Positions 1 through 13,680 of a stretch of DNA of 64,000 nucleotides are shown in pieces. The position numbers and the translations under genes were made by a program. The first letter of the stretch is position 1, and each line of letters opens with the position of its first letter. Source of the DNA: Prinsepia uniflora (taxonomy: Eukaryota; Streptophyta; Magnoliopsida; Rosales; Rosaceae). Location of the stretch: NCBI GenBank assembly GCA_032719365.1, contig CM064871.1:37049566-37113565 (forward strand). The letters are read 5' to 3'. The notes beneath the pieces were generated by a model. That model made no database searches. It had not been told where the DNA came from and worked only from the letters and a program-made list of their open reading frames with translations.

Positions 1-230
1 GGAAAGGTGAAGTACCTTATATGTGTGGGCACGTATCTATCTAACACAAGGCCTTTTGGGAGCTCAGTGGCTTTGGGGGGGATTGGAACCCCAAACTTAA
101 GGGAGTTGAGGCTGGTGCAATCCCGTGATGGGTGACCTACTGAGAAGTTGCACGTGAGCTCCCGAAAACAAAACCGTGAGGGCTGGGCCCAAAGCGGACA
201 ATATTATGTTAGATGGGCCGGGTCGTGACA
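1..230 (+). mobile_element. Cassandra-like TRIM LTR, cut by window edge
   Basis: This matches, over most of its length, the reverse complement of the Cassandra-type LTR at 30664-30964. It ends in GGGTCGTGACA at 230. Positions about 108-160 resemble the 3' half of plant 5S rRNA, including GATGGGTGACCTACTG, which lies over the 5S internal promoter region. Cassandra TRIMs are known for carrying a 5S-like domain in the LTR. The next bases, read on the minus strand, resemble a polypurine tract (AAAGGGGGTAAAT) rather than a primer binding site, so the neighbouring sequence may not be Cassandra. The left end lies outside the window. Confidence 0.65.
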
Positions 231-944
231 ATTTACCCCCTTTATATGAATTTTGTCCCCGAATTTGGTTAAGTTAATGTTAAAATATTCTAATAACCCT
301 GCATGGCTAACATATATCCAACACATTATGGCACACAAAGTTATGTAAAACTACACGAACTAATATATGTTGGCAAATATTCACATAGAAGATGACACAT
401 CTATTTAATGAAATGACTATGATTGTCTCAATATTGTTTTTCGTTTTACTACTACTCTTAGTAATACCGAAAGTGATACTCTATCGTACAATTCATACAC
501 CCAAGATAATCAAGGATGCAGCGCACTCAAAGTACACTCACTAGTACCTCAATATTTTAGTCACCTCATGTTACAATAATCATAATCTGTATCCTAGTGG
601 CTCTAAAGTCACATGTGTCACACATATTGAAAAGAAAAGGTGTCTTCACTCGTACCACGACTACATGAAGGACTGAGTGCAAGAACCCTCACCAAAAGTC
701 CCCGTAGAATTTTTGGGACAAGATTGACGCTATTTAACTAGTATAAGTGAGCGTATGTGAACGATCAAGTGATGTACTAGTATGTTGCCTATAGGCATGT
801 ACGACACCAGCGACTACCAAATAGGCATATCAAAAATCAAATCATGAGCTAAGTTGACAACACCCTAACTGTTGCGTCTCAATAATAATAATAGGTGTTA
901 AGCATGCAAATCCCTCGACAATATCACCTCAATCATAACTCACA
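231..944. other. Unassigned non-coding stretch
   Basis: AT-rich sequence with no convincing ORF. Its first 40 bases, read on the minus strand, look like the 3' end of an LTR-element internal region (a GGGGACAAAATTCATATAAAGG-like stretch leading to a purine tract). It is probably old retrotransposon internal sequence interrupted by the solo LTR that follows. Confidence 0.3.
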
Positions 945-3653
945 TATAACGACCTGTCCCGAATTTCAGGATTCGAATAGTGATTAATGGAGGATTAATG
1001 AGATTGATCGGTGATTAGTTGAGTAATTTCGAACGGACGGTGCGAAATGACCGTTTTGCCCTTACAATGGGTGAAACATTGACTCTTGACTCAAGCTGTC
1101 AAACGAACTATGGCCGATGACTGTGACGTAGTTCGTGATGTCACGAGTCCGTAGACAGGTGGCACGTCCGATTCCGACATTCGAGGAAGCAGTTATGAGG
1201 CTCGGAAGTATATGGGTATTTTGGTAATTTGGTGCAAAGGGCATTTTGGTCATTTGGTTGCATTGGGATCTGTGCCCAGTGGGATTAGGACACCTGGTTA
1301 CATTGGGATTTATGCCTAATCAGATTGGGACACATGTCCCTTCTCTGGATGTCTGTGGAACTTTGCACAACCGCCTCTCAAACGTTTAAATGGTTGCACG
1401 GTTTAGTCCAAAAACAGAGTGATCGAATGTGTGTGCGAGTGAGTGCAACTGTGAACCCATCTCTACAATCCCCTCCAAATCTCACCTATTGCATGTGCTT
1501 GATAGACACAAGATGGAAAGGGAGTCGTGCTAGTGTGTGTTTCGGGGGAGGCTGACCGAGAAGACAAAACAGAGGAAATCGTGAACTTCAGTCCATACAA
1601 TCCTTCAAACCTCGTCCTTGGCCCCTGATTTTTGAATGAAAGATGAGAGGTGAGGTCGAGATGAGTGCAGTGGTGGTCACGGCGGTGCACGACGACGACG
1701 GTAGGTGAGTTTTCCCATGAAATCCGATTTTACATTAGAACATGGTAAGCTGTGATTTCATAGTTGTTGATCGATTTTATGGATTGTAACGTGTTTTGGA
1801 GGATGATAGGAACTTAAGGAGACTGGAATCAAGGTTCGGGATGGTTAGGATCTATGGCAGAACTTGGTTGCAGTGGACAGATTTGATCACGGTTCGGGAA
1901 GGTAATTGCTAGACCAGAATTTCATGTTTTAATTAGCTAGATCGATCGTAAACATTTAGACAAAGCTATAGGATTTCGAATGGTCGAAAACGGAGTCGAA
2001 ATGAGTGAGATAGGGTGTCAAACTGGTTACGTCGGTTTGGGCTGGACCGGGTTACAGTGAACCGAACCGGACTAGGTTCACCAGAGGTAGGAGACAAATA
2101 GTACCCCGGCATGTGGAGGCGCGTGATGCAGTTTTGAGAGTCGAGTTCAACATGTGTTTTAATGTATTCGATGTAACGAGCCTTTTGGGATTGGTTTTGA
2201 ATCGATCGGACATCATTTTGATATAGTTTGGGATGTCCGAAGGTTTAAGGGCTAGTTTAAAAATGTTTAAAAATTCGGGAAAATTACGAGGATTAAATGG
2301 AAGGTTATTGAAGTGGTTAGTGACCTTAGAAAATTATTTGGATAGGTTCGGAAAGTCCGGTGTTGATAGATTAGCCGGTAAAGGCGTATTACACGCGTAT
2401 CGAGGCTGCAGCGAGGACGGTCTGTGAGTGGACTTTGTTTTCTAAATTGTGATGCATGCATAAATATTTTATATGTTTTATATGTTTTCTATATGTGATT
2501 TATATGATTATGATTGTGATATCTATGATTTATGATTTGCACGTATTTTGAGATATTTTACGTGTTTACACGCATTACGAGATTATGCTTTTGTGCTATG
2601 ATTTGATAACGATTTCGATGATATGATTTCGAGATTTGAAATATGATTTGATTTCAAAGATTTATAAATGGATTTGAAAAGTGAATTCAGGCTTGAGGCT
2701 CAGTTTATAAACGTGATTTCGGTAAATGGATTTGAAAGTGATAAAGCAGATTTCTGGATTTTGATAAATGGTTTTAAAATGGTTTTTTAAATTGGATTTG
2801 CTGGATCTGGTTTTGGGTTTAAAGATCCGTTGATTGATGTGACGGGGGAGGGCCCTTGATGTGATTTGAGTTTAAAGACTCATGAGTTTAAAGACTCGGT
2901 TATTGATTTCCCCCGAGGCCTGTTATTGAGTTTAAAAACTTGAAGTTTAAAGACTTGTTGATTACCCGGGAAGGCCTGTTGAGTTTAAAGACTCGGATTG
3001 ATATTGAGTTTAAAGACTCGTTGAGATCCAATATGTTCGATTGATTGAAATGTGTTTTGATATGTGTTTTGGATTTCTGTGATATCATGACTGTTTTCTA
3101 ATGGTTTTCAAATGTTTTGGGCAATGGCCCAGATGATTGGATTTACGGTTTTACATGTGATTTGGATCTTGGATTTTGGGTTGAGTTCCCATACTTTGGT
3201 TTTGATTTATGGTTTTGGGCTGAGGCCTAGGGGTTTGAGAAAAGGAAATGATTTCTAGGTTTCATAAAAGGTTTTCGTATCTTGAAAATGAAATGGTCTT
3301 CGAATGCATGCATTGGTTTTACATAGAGGGCATAAATGTCTTTTCTTATAAAAATTTTTCTGAACTTATTATTTATTTTTGTCCAGTTACAGTTTTTTCT
3401 GGTTTTCGATGCCCTTAAGGTTGATGCGGTGCAGGCTGTTGTTGGTGAGACTGGGACATCACAGATGATCCACGGTGGTTACTGCGCACTCTAGGAAGCG
3501 GGAAGTTAATTTTGGACAGTTAACTTGAGATTCCCTATCTGGCTTGCGTGTTACATAGGGGTTAAACGGGTGTTTATCCTTCATGTCGCACGTGAGTTAG
3601 ACGGGAGCATGGCACATCCCTTAATCCAGGGGGATTGAGGATGGGTCGTGTCA
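945..3653 (+). mobile_element. Solo LTR, about 2.7 kb
   Basis: It starts TATAACGACCTGTCCCG (the family start is TGTAACGACCCGTCCCG) and ends GGATGGGTCGTGTCA. No primer binding site follows, so it is a solo LTR. CACAT occurs at 941-945 and 3654-3658 and may be the target duplication, although the 5' terminus is degraded and the boundary is uncertain by one or two bases. Inside are CTGTGAGTGGAC (2422-2433), a CATGCATG box just after it, a cluster of the TTTAAAGACTC motif (about 2815-3025), a second CATGCATG box (about 3305) and a mutated partner GTCCAGTTACAG (3381-3392). There are no real genes; small ORFs here are chance. Confidence 0.8.
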
Positions 3654-4467
3654 CACATGTTAAGTCACATAATTGAAATCCTCATATTCATCATTTCATA
3701 TCGATCTCTCTGCGACTTGTGACTTGATATCCTATCGTTACCCTCGAATATGCTGATTACACATAGAGAAACACCCTCAACTGCGCCATCAAACAAGTGC
3801 TAGACCCTAAATCTAACCCATGGCAAAGTATACAATCCCTAGCATTACAACCAAGCATACAACAATATAATCTGAAAAAACTACCCTAAAACTCAGCACA
3901 TTTACAATTATATATACATAAAACATATAAATATGCGTTTAAGGAAGGAGGTCCACTCATAATGTGTACGAAAGTAGCCACCCAAAAAAGCTAACCGTTG
4001 CACGCACTCTGAGCTGCTCATTCCAGAAATCCCCCAAAAGCGAAATCCTAATATATGTGAACCTTCATAGTCACCACGACCATAACACCCATCAAAAGTG
4101 TTGATTAGAATCTATAAACTATAATTAAAACCCTTAAACTTGGATTCCTAATCCCATATGGATGTCTATATATCCTAACTAACTTAGAACGCTCGAACGG
4201 GTCCCAAAACGTCCACAAATAAACTTGGAACCTATAAATCAGATTTGGAATGCCCCAAAATCCTGTACACATATTGCTATGGGTCGGTAATTAACTGCAT
4301 GCGCCATCACACACTGGCTGAATGTTGTCAACCTTCCCACGCATTGTCACGTGTTGTCATGCTCTGGTAGTCGGTATACTAACATGCCCCGCACCCCACA
4401 TAGGCTGGCTAGGCAACTGACTGGGCTGCTGACTAGACTGCAATATGACTGCCAGGTTATTGGTCAA
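3654..4467. other. Unassigned non-coding stretch between LTRs
   Basis: No ORF, RNA gene or LTR terminus is recognisable. It probably continues the sequence at 231-944, split by the solo LTR between them. Confidence 0.3.
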
Positions 4468-6487
4468 TGTCAGGACCCATCCTCAATTCCCCAAGGATTA
4501 ACGAGGAACGACCCTGATCCCGTCTGACACGGAGTGTCAGACAAGGGAAATTTCTGACCTTTGCCCTCTCGGGCTATCAGAGTACGCCAGGATCCGAAAG
4601 AGGTATGTGATATCTTGGTCTCTGCTACAGTCTGTATCTTATCCAACCTGAAGGATATTAAAAACAGAAAGACTGTGAGTGGACAAAAATAAAGAGTTTA
4701 TAAAAACATATTTCATAAAGACCTTTATACCCTTCACTAAAAAGCATGCATGCATAGTAAAACCATTTATCCAATCACATATGTTTAAACAACCATAATT
4801 AGGGTCTCAGCCCCAAGTTCCGTAAATACAAGTCACACGGGCTCCTACCCAAAACCATTTACAGAAAACCATAACATAGGGAACATATGTGGGATCTCAG
4901 CCCAAATCCATTTATCATCATAATATAATAACATTCATAATTCATATAAAACATTTATGCATGCATCACAGTTTAGAAATCAAGGTCCACTCACAGACTG
5001 TCTGAAGACGCGCTTCGATACGCGTGCCATAATCGTCTCCCGGGTCAATCGTCACCACCGGGATTCCCAAACCTATCCAAATTCATTTAGAGGGTTACTA
5101 ATAGCCTCATTAACCTCTCATTGAAGTACCATAATTTTCCCGATTTTCTAACTATTTTTAAAACCGATCCTAAACCTTCGGACACCCCGAAACCTATCGA
5201 AACGATGTCCGATTCACACGAAACCAGTCCCAAAATGTTCGTTACATCGAATAGATGAAATAACATGTTGGACACTTCTCCAAATTCTTTGCCAAGCGCC
5301 GTAACGCGCCGAAGGACTGCCCTGCGCATGGGCCTCACGCGCCGGAACACTGTTCATCTTCTTCAGCGATCGAACAGGTCCATACCGACCGGTTCGGTTC
5401 TATTCTGCAACTGGACCGGCGTGACCGGTCCAGGCTCCTACAACCCTCAGTTTTCGTCCATTTTCCTCCAATCCAATCCCTAAATTCTTATATCCAAGTT
5501 TCCTACCCATTCCAATTAACAAAACTACCTAAAACCACCTAAAACCCGTGATTCTAAAATGAACCTCACGGCCAAATTTTTCCATTTTCTTCCCACGGCT
5601 TCTCAGCTGTCAAACCACCTCAAAAGCCTCTTAAAACCTCCCTAGCAGTATACTAATCAAGTCCTAATCAACCAAAACTAACCATAACAACAAAATCAAT
5701 TTTAAATGGGATTTGGACCTTACCGGGTACCCGCTCGGGTTTGTGGTTTCAGCCGTGCACGACGGCATCACCTGGCCGGCCGCCATCCTCCACAATCCTC
5801 TCATCAGTCACTAGTCTTTCCAGTAAACATCTGGGGTCAAGGGTTTGGTGTTTGGAGTGAAGGGTGTATCGGTTTTGAGATGGGAAGAATGATCGATGAA
5901 AATGTAAAAGGAAGGAGATGCATGAATGTAAAGGAAGGGCTAGTGGATGGGTGACACTTGTCACTCATCTATTGGGCAGGGATTAAATATCAGGGGCCCA
6001 CTAGAATCCAAAAGTCACTTGTCTCGTAATTTGCACAATAGTACCCTTAAACTTTCGGGAACCGTAACTTCGTCGTCGAACGTCCGAATTCGACGTGCTG
6101 CCTGCCTACGTATTCATATCATCCCGATCTACGTAATGGTCTTTGTCCCTCGTCCATCAGACCTCCTGGTCAAAAAGTCAATATTTGCACCCTTTTTAAC
6201 ACTAATTACCAAAATGCCCTTAAACTTCCGAACGTCATAACTTCCTCCTCGAACGTCGGAATTGAACGTGCCACCTGTCTATGAACTCGTGACGTCACAA
6301 ACTACGTCACGGTTATCGGTCAAAGTCCATTTGACAGTCTGATCAAAAAGTCAACGTTTTGCCACGGCTAGGGGCAAAATGGTCATTTTGCATCGTTTGT
6401 CCGATTTCGCCTAACTAATCACCGATTAACCTCACTAATCGTGATTCTTCACTAATCTAATCTAGGAATTTGGGACGGGTCGTTACA
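4468..6487 (-). repeat. 3' LTR of the minus-strand element
   Basis: On the plus strand it begins TGTCAGGACCC and ends GGGTCGTTACA (TGTAACGACCC...TGACA on its own strand), 2020 bp. It carries the short form of the LTR module: CTGTGAGTGGAC at 4673-4684 and GTCCACTCACAG at 4985-4996, with a CATGCATG box inside each. The TTTAAAGACTC cluster found in other LTRs is absent. Confidence 0.88.
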
Positions 6488-7698
6488 ACGTTCCCGCCTT
6501 AATTAATTTCGTCTTCGAAATTCCAATCCAACCTAATTCCAACCATTCTTCCCTCCTTAATTAGTTTCTTTTTCGAAACCACAACTATCCTGATTCCACA
6601 TCCACCTCGTGGAAATAATTCGATCTCACGACACGTGTACACTCGTACACCAACTAACTAGAACAAAACTCGTATGCACCCAGACGTACAATTAACGCTC
6701 ACGTCGTATAGACTACGTTCAACTACGTCGAATGACAGTAATCGTACGTTCCGAATTGACACTACTTGTAAAATCTACCAAGTCACTGACACAAACACTC
6801 GAAGGTTCCTTTCCTCAATCACCAAACTATCCTTATATATACTCCCACCGGGAGTCATCAGACCTCACACGACGATCCACATTGACACCTTCAACAATCT
6901 GTCACCACTTGACAATCGTCAGTCGAAAACTGACACTATACTCACTTGTGGTTACACTAACCACTAACTCACTAAACCTGAGTATACACATACCAACAAA
7001 GCACTCAACCTGTGTGTAATTGGACCCATCAGGAATACCATGACACATTGCACAGTATTGAACGTCCAGTCCACGTTCTCGACTAATCTAGTGGTATCGG
7101 AACTAAACCGACTACCAATACGCTCACCAACGTACCCACGGTATAACCTATATACCGTCACCAGGCACCACAAGTCTGCCTAGTATCGTACCTCGAACAA
7201 CGTACAAGGTACGTACATCTACCCATCAATCAGCCTACAACCACCTAGGTTGTAGTCAATCACGTTTCAATTATGTAGTTCATTTGTCCAATCCAGCATC
7301 AGACAAACCCAGACTCCAGCCCATCATCCGTTTCCTAATCCGAATCTGAATCCGCAATTTCGTAAGAAATCCCGAATCCAAACCCAGAAATCATATCCAT
7401 AATCATGTCCAAATCTGAGTTCGAAATCATCATCCCGTAAACTAGTATTAGGAATAACCATTCCGAACCCAGATCCATAAATCCACTTTCAAGTTCCAAA
7501 ATCAAATCCTGAATCGTCATCCAGAAATCTAATTCCAAAACCCGAAATTTCGTTCACGTCTACCGAGACGCACTATATCTGAACCTATCGGATACCTTCT
7601 TAATTGATTACACATTACCTTCGATTGACTTCATAGGGAAGCCAATCACAACATCAACACATCTAGGCTGACCAAATCTGACCTTGTCGGACACTTAC

Positions 7699-10600
7699 TG
7701 TCAGGACCCACTCCTAATCTGTAACAACCCGTACCTACGGGAAGGGTAAAAATGTGATTTTTGTGAAGTTTTGTAAAAAGGACGATTTTGCCCTTGTGAA
7801 TAGTAAACGAAAAGTTGACTTTTGTACTATTGATTGGATGAGTGTTAGCCCTTGACCGTGACGTAGGTTAGGACGTCACGAGTCCGTAGACAGGCGGTAG
7901 GTTCGATTCGGACAACCGGAGGAAAAGTTATGATGTACGGAAGGTTGGGGGTGTTACCGTAATTTTGAGCTAATAGGGGAAATGTTGACTTTTTGGAGGA
8001 TGTGTGATTTTCACGTAGACCGAGGACCGTTGGATAGGTCTCGACGTCCTGAGTTCAACGACAGGCGGCACGCTGTCATCGGACGTCGGACGGAAAAGAT
8101 ACGGGTCTGGAAAGTCTAAGGGCAAAATGGTAATTTTGGGCAGGAGGTATCCTTGATGTTATTGTGACCCTATTTGGTATCTATGGACAGGACGGGAGAC
8201 ACCAGAGACGGTTGAGGAGCGCACGGAGCGCGAGTGACTTGCTCTGAACTGTGAGTGGACTCTTTCTTACTTCCGAGCATGCCTAACTGTTTTAATTACT
8301 GTTTTATGATTTCTATGTGTGTTTTTATGTCCTGATGATGATTATACGTGATTGAGATGTTTGCACGTTTTTCGAGACGTTTTTGGGATCCTGCACGTTT
8401 TTCGAGAAAAAAACGGGTTTTCAGAGTTTGATGTTATAATTCAGAAATTTAACCTAAAAACGTTTTCTGATGATGGTAAATAGGTTGTGGAATATGATTT
8501 GGGATTTTCCTATGGTTTTGTTATGAACATGGATCTTTTTCCGGATTTGGGTTCGGAATGTCGGTTCTGAACGCCGGAAGGGCTTCGAACCGGGGATTTC
8601 GAATTCGAATTTGGCGATGGATTTTGAATTGGTTTTACACTGGATATGGATTGGATTTGCTGGATCTGGATATGGGTTTAAAGACCCGGATACTGATTTG
8701 ACGGGGGACGGGCCCGGATTGAGTTTAAAGACTCGGGAGTTTAAAGACTCGGATATTACGATATTACCCCCGTAGGCCTATTGAGTTTAAAGACTCGGGA
8801 GTTTAAAGACTCGGATTTATATGTGAGGCCTGGTTGAGTTTAAAGACTCGGATAGGTCCAGCAGGTTTGATCGGGTTATACTCTGGTTTCTTATGATGTT
8901 TTATAGTGTATCTGTTTCTTATGATATTTTATAGTGTCTCTGTTTCTTATGATGTTTCATATTATGGTTTTTCTAATACTTCATTGGCATGCCTGGTTTT
9001 AAACCGGAGGGAACAAATGATTTTATTTCCTTACTTTGATTTGCTGGTAAACGGTTTTAAAACTTTTATTCCTTTTGGTCCACTCACACCTTCTTTTTGT
9101 TCAAATTCCCTCCAGGTCGTGGTGATAGCGCTGGGGTGAACGTTGAGGCAGATATCGAGGCATAGGGCTTCCGACGTTCTTCTGTTGCGGACTTAGACTT
9201 GTAGGACTTTTGGTGCCCATTTTGTAGAACTATGCTCTGGCTTACTGTTGTATATATTTACTCCTTCGTCTGATGGTTATGCTTATAGTGGTATTAAGTT
9301 TATTTTGGTATTGTAAGTGTGATTGTCAGACGGGAGCAGGGTTCATCCCGAGTATCGAGGTGATATTTGGGACGGGTCCTGACATAATCCCCCGGGATTA
9401 AGGGCTAAATCTCGATCCCTTCTAACTTACGCATGACACGTAGGCTAAACTGACGTCCAACCTTCATGTGACACGTAAGTCGGACAAGGGATTCTCGTTC
9501 CAACCATCAAAAAAGGTAACCAGACTTCCTAGAGTGTACCGAACTACTGTGGATCGTGGGTTTGATGTCTCCATCTCTCTCGACCAACAGCCCGCACCGC
9601 AACAACCTGGAGGGTATCGAAAACACGAAAAGACTGTGAGTGGACAAAAATAAAGTATAAGTTAGAAAACAGTTCAATAAAACAATTACATTTATACCCT
9701 CCACGCAAAAACCAATGCATGCATATCAATTTACGTTATGAAACCACTCAAATCAAAAACCATCCACGAAATCATTTGAAAACCCGTATCATCCAGGCCT
9801 CAGCCTCAAATCACAATTCAATCTCAAATCCGGGAACTCAGTCCCAAAACTCATCAAATCCACTTCATCCGGGCCACTGCCCAAAACATCAGAAAATCAG
9901 TGAAAAACATCAATCATACAAGTTTACTAGATCTCAAGTGCGCCAGAGTCTTTAAACTCAAAACACAATGCGCAATTAGCCAGGCCTTCCCGGGATATCC
10001 AAGTCTTTAAACTCAAAACACAATCACAGGCCTCGGGGGGTATCATATCCGAGTCTTTAAACTCAAAACCATACCGAGTCTTTAAACTCAAAACCATCAG
10101 TCCAGGGCCCTACCCCCGTAAATCAATCCGAGTCTTTAAACTCAAAACCAGATCAGTGGGTTTTCTCTTTTTTTCCGGGTCTTTAAACCCAAAACCAATT
10201 TTCCAAGCAACATTGAAAATCACAGAAAATCCTTCTCCGAATTCGCAACAATGATTCCGTAAGCTAGCATCCGGAACCATCATCCTGAACCCAAATTCAG
10301 ACTTTCCCTTTTGAATCTCAAAACCAAATCCGAAATCCAGTTTCAAAACCGAAAGCTCATGAATAGGGCTCCAAGCCCGAAATCACTTTTCCAAAATCCT
10401 TTTCAAATCCTTGAAATCAAATCACATTTCAAATCCCGAAATTAAACCATTAAAACCATCGTCCAATCACAAGAGAAATTGAAACCTCGTAAAACGTGAA
10501 ATTTCGTAAAATACCTCGAAAATCGTGCAAAACCGTAAACCATCACAATCATAAATCAAATCATAAAATCAAGTATAGAAAACATATAAAAACATATATG

Positions 10601-12311
10601 CATGCATCAAGAGTTAGAAAGCAAAGTCCACTCACAGACCATTCCGACGTCGCCTCGATACGCGCGCACTTACGCCGTTCCTGGCCAGTTCGCTATCCTC
10701 GGCTTTCCCGAACCTGTCCAGAGTCACCAAAACGAGTCACTAACACGTCCACCAAGTTTCTCCTAATTTTCCCCAATTTTCCCCCAGACATAAAATGTAA
10801 CTAAATAGAACCCTAAACCTTCGACCACTTAGAACTAACCCGAGACGACATCCGATTGTCCCGAAACTTATCCCAACAGATTCGTTACAACGATTTGACT
10901 CAAAACCAGGTTGGAAGGTTCCCCAGATTCTTCCACACGCGCCCTCACTCGCCGCCCAAAGGGGCTGCGTGTGGGCTTCACGCGCCTGCTACAGGGTCAT
11001 CTTCAACCTCTGGCCAGCCAGTTCAACTGAACCGAACCAACGTGACCGGTTCTCTCTCAATTCCTACTCGATTTCAGTCCTTTCAATCCCATTAGTTTCG
11101 TCCCCTTCCTAGCAACCATTTTCAATCCTAAAATCTAAACATTACAGCCTCTAACCCGTCGTCCTCAAGCTCGAACCACAACTGTCCGAAACCTCTGTTT
11201 CGGTTCCCGGCCAACCAAGCAATCCCCCATCACGGCTTCGAGTTTAAATGATTCCTAGGACCCTACTAAGCCTCATAGAACTCACAAAATCCTTCGATTC
11301 AGCCCCAAAAGCCACGACTTTTCGTTTGAATTAAAACGAAAAAACAGGGGAAACAGGGGCTTACGGTCTTTCCAACCTCCGCCGTACGCGCCGCCGTGCT
11401 CCTCTGCGTGCACAGAGTTGTCCTCAGCCGTCCTAGCCTCCCTTCGAACTTGATTGGACCAAATCGATCGTCTGTGGCTGCACCACCACTTCGACCCTCT
11501 CTGTTTTCCTGAGAACTCACACCATTCTCCCACCGTGATTTCTCACACAGTTCTCACTCACAAGCCACTCACCAGTTTCTCCCTTCTCTCTGTCACTCTC
11601 ACCAAGTCACAAGGTCACACACACACAGAATCGAACCAGAAAATCCTCACCGTCTCACTCTCTGATCTGCGAAGGATGAACAATTACACGGTTTAAATGT
11701 GTACAAGTTGTACCCGTGCACACCATAAACTTCCTAGAATCCTCTAGGTTCACCCCACGTGTCCAACTTTCTATGGACAACAAGATAAATATCCAATTAC
11801 ACAAACCCAGATGGCCTTATCTGATTGGCCTAATGTGAAAAGACCAAAATGCCCCTAAGTCCAAAATTACCATTTTTCCCTTCACTTCCTAGACCCATAA
11901 CTTTACCGTCTGACGTCAGATGACAGCATGCCGCCTGTCGTTGTACTTAGGACGTCGAGACCTATCTAACGGTCCTCGGTCTACGTGAAAACCAAGCGTC
12001 TAGCAAAAAGTCAACATTTTCCCTTTATTACGGTAACACCCTTAACCTTCCGAACACCATAACGTTTTCTCTGATTGTCCAAATTGGACGTGCCACCTGT
12101 CTACGGATTCGTGACGTCCCGAACTACGTCACGGCCATCGGTCAATGCCCAATTGACCACCCAAACTAAAAGTCAACATTTTTGCCTGTTCTAGGGGCAA
12201 AACCGTCATTCCGCGCCCAAAGTCCAAAAGTAACCAACTGACCACCGATTAACTCAGCTAATTCATCACTAATCACTTCCCTAATCCCGACTTCCGGGAC
12301 GGGTCGTTACA
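7699..12311 (-). mobile_element. Solo LTR with perfect TSD CTTAC, itself interrupted
   Basis: Sequence from TGTCAGGACCC at 7699 to GGGTCGTTACA at 12311 is one LTR, about 2.9 kb once the plus-strand insertion 7720-9384 and one TSD copy are removed. The 5-bp direct repeat CTTAC flanks it exactly (7694-7698 and 12312-12316). It has no internal region, so it arose by LTR-LTR recombination. It contains CTGTGAGTGGAC (9634-9645), a cluster of GAGTCTTTAAACTC motifs (about 9945-10190), GTCCACTCACAG (10626-10637) and a TGACGT/ACGTCA pair (12112-12131). Confidence 0.9.
7720..9384 (+). mobile_element. Solo LTR with perfect TSD TAATC, innermost of three nested insertions
   Basis: It starts TGTAACAACCCGTACC and ends GGGACGGGTCCTGACA, 1665 bp. 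The 5-bp repeat TAATC is at 7715-7719 and 9385-9389; removing the LTR and one TAATC rejoins the host LTR into the family sequence. Inside are TGACGT-N8-ACGTCA (7859-7878), CTGTGAGTGGAC (8249-8260), six copies of the TTTAAAGA motif (about 8675-8850) and GTCCACTCACAC (9078-9089). It is the shortest complete LTR here. Confidence 0.92.
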
Positions 12312-13470
12312 CTTACTCAACCGAGTAATATATCATATGGGATTCACTTCGAAAAGAAGTTCAGTCCCAACATCTTCAACTCAAACGTCCAAGTAAGAGC
12401 GACAAACTCTCCACCTATCTGGATCATCAAGATCACGATCTAGATCTATCACTACGTCATCCGAGCATAGACGTCAGGATCCTCGATCGTCACAATGCCC
12501 AAAGTCCTCAACCATTTCCCACATCTAAACAGATCAGTCAACGACGAGACACATCGAGACTGTGGGTTCTCACTGATTACTCGTATCGATCCTTGTCATT
12601 CCACCGAGGAAAAATCAAGGACGATCAAATACAATAACATCAAAAACTCATCCTATGTGAATGCAACCAAAACTCGCTGCACTCACCACACCACGTAATC
12701 AACATCATCTGCCACCAAGCAGAAAATGAGAAATCTCAGTCACCTAACTTCGATATACTCAACTCCTCCTGATGACCCAAAATAAATCTCGGGTCCACTA
12801 ACTAATACACGACCAATGTACTGGTGACAACAACCATCATCTACCATCCTCTACCATGGTAGAGCCTGAGAAGTCACCCAATTGACTTCGAAATACTCAT
12901 TACTAATGCGAAAAACTCGCATTCCTCTCGTCACCTCAATCGTAATCTCTCTCGATTCCGCAGTTCCAACCCTGTCGGAATCACGTTTAATGGTTTCTAT
13001 TCCTGAGATAGAAGTCAGTCTCAGACCTTTCCGTCCAACAACGAACGTCGATAAATATTATAATAACCCATTCTATTTCTCACAACCAAAGTCCTCCTCA
13101 AACAAGCCTACCTGAAACTCGGGAGGTATGGTCAACCGTAGTCAACCATAACCAATCCGAAATGGATTCTCAAGTTCTCAGCTCATCCGGACATCATCCA
13201 CCTGTTCGAGATTACCCTAACTCACTACCAAGTTCGCCCATCGGTTTACACCGTATATGTAGGTACACTCATTCTGAGTGAAGTTCACGCGACTCAAGGT
13301 TAAACCTTGTATACTATTTACGGATGTGCATAAACGGCATCCAACACTTGCATCTCTTACCATGAGTCTCAACTACTGCTGGATCCAATCCAGTCCATCA
13401 CTATTCGTGATCCACTCCCGGACCACAGATACGAACATATGCTCATCTCGATGGAGTCACATCCCGATTC

Positions 13471-13680
13471 GTGACTCCCCGAACAATCACCGGCACCAGC
13501 ACCAGTACCAGTACCAGTACCAGTACCCCACCTGTCAGGATCAGCACAAAGTGTGCAAATCAGACAAACCTAGATCTCCGCTCATACCGAGCGACGATCC
13601 CGTACCTCTACTCAAATTGGAGAAACTCTGCCTCCCTCGTACCCAACAACTCTAGGTACAGTCACCCTGACAACTCATAC
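13471..13680 (-). pseudogene. Decayed gag relic inside the minus-strand element
   Basis: The plus strand has an ORF-like stretch whose antisense peptide (RSYRATIPY...NSASLVPNN) lines up with the antisense reading of the intact gag at the right edge (RSYSATLKF...NSASLASRK). The same antisense pattern occurs in the element at 49653-52977. So this stretch descends from the retrotransposon gag region just before the zinc knuckle. It is short, with no usable sense frame, and contains an ACCAGT hexamer expansion at about 13494-13527. Confidence 0.55.

Noticed and set aside
126..160. A 5S rRNA gene at the left edge
   Set aside because: Only the 3' part resembles 5S, and it is embedded in a Cassandra-type LTR ending in GTGACA; it is a TRIM feature, not a 5S gene.
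8675..8855. The repeated 14-mer with spacers could be read as a CRISPR-like array
   Set aside because: Units are near-palindromic, unevenly spaced (0-40 bases), vary in sequence and lie inside plant LTRs; there are no cas genes and the genome is eukaryotic.
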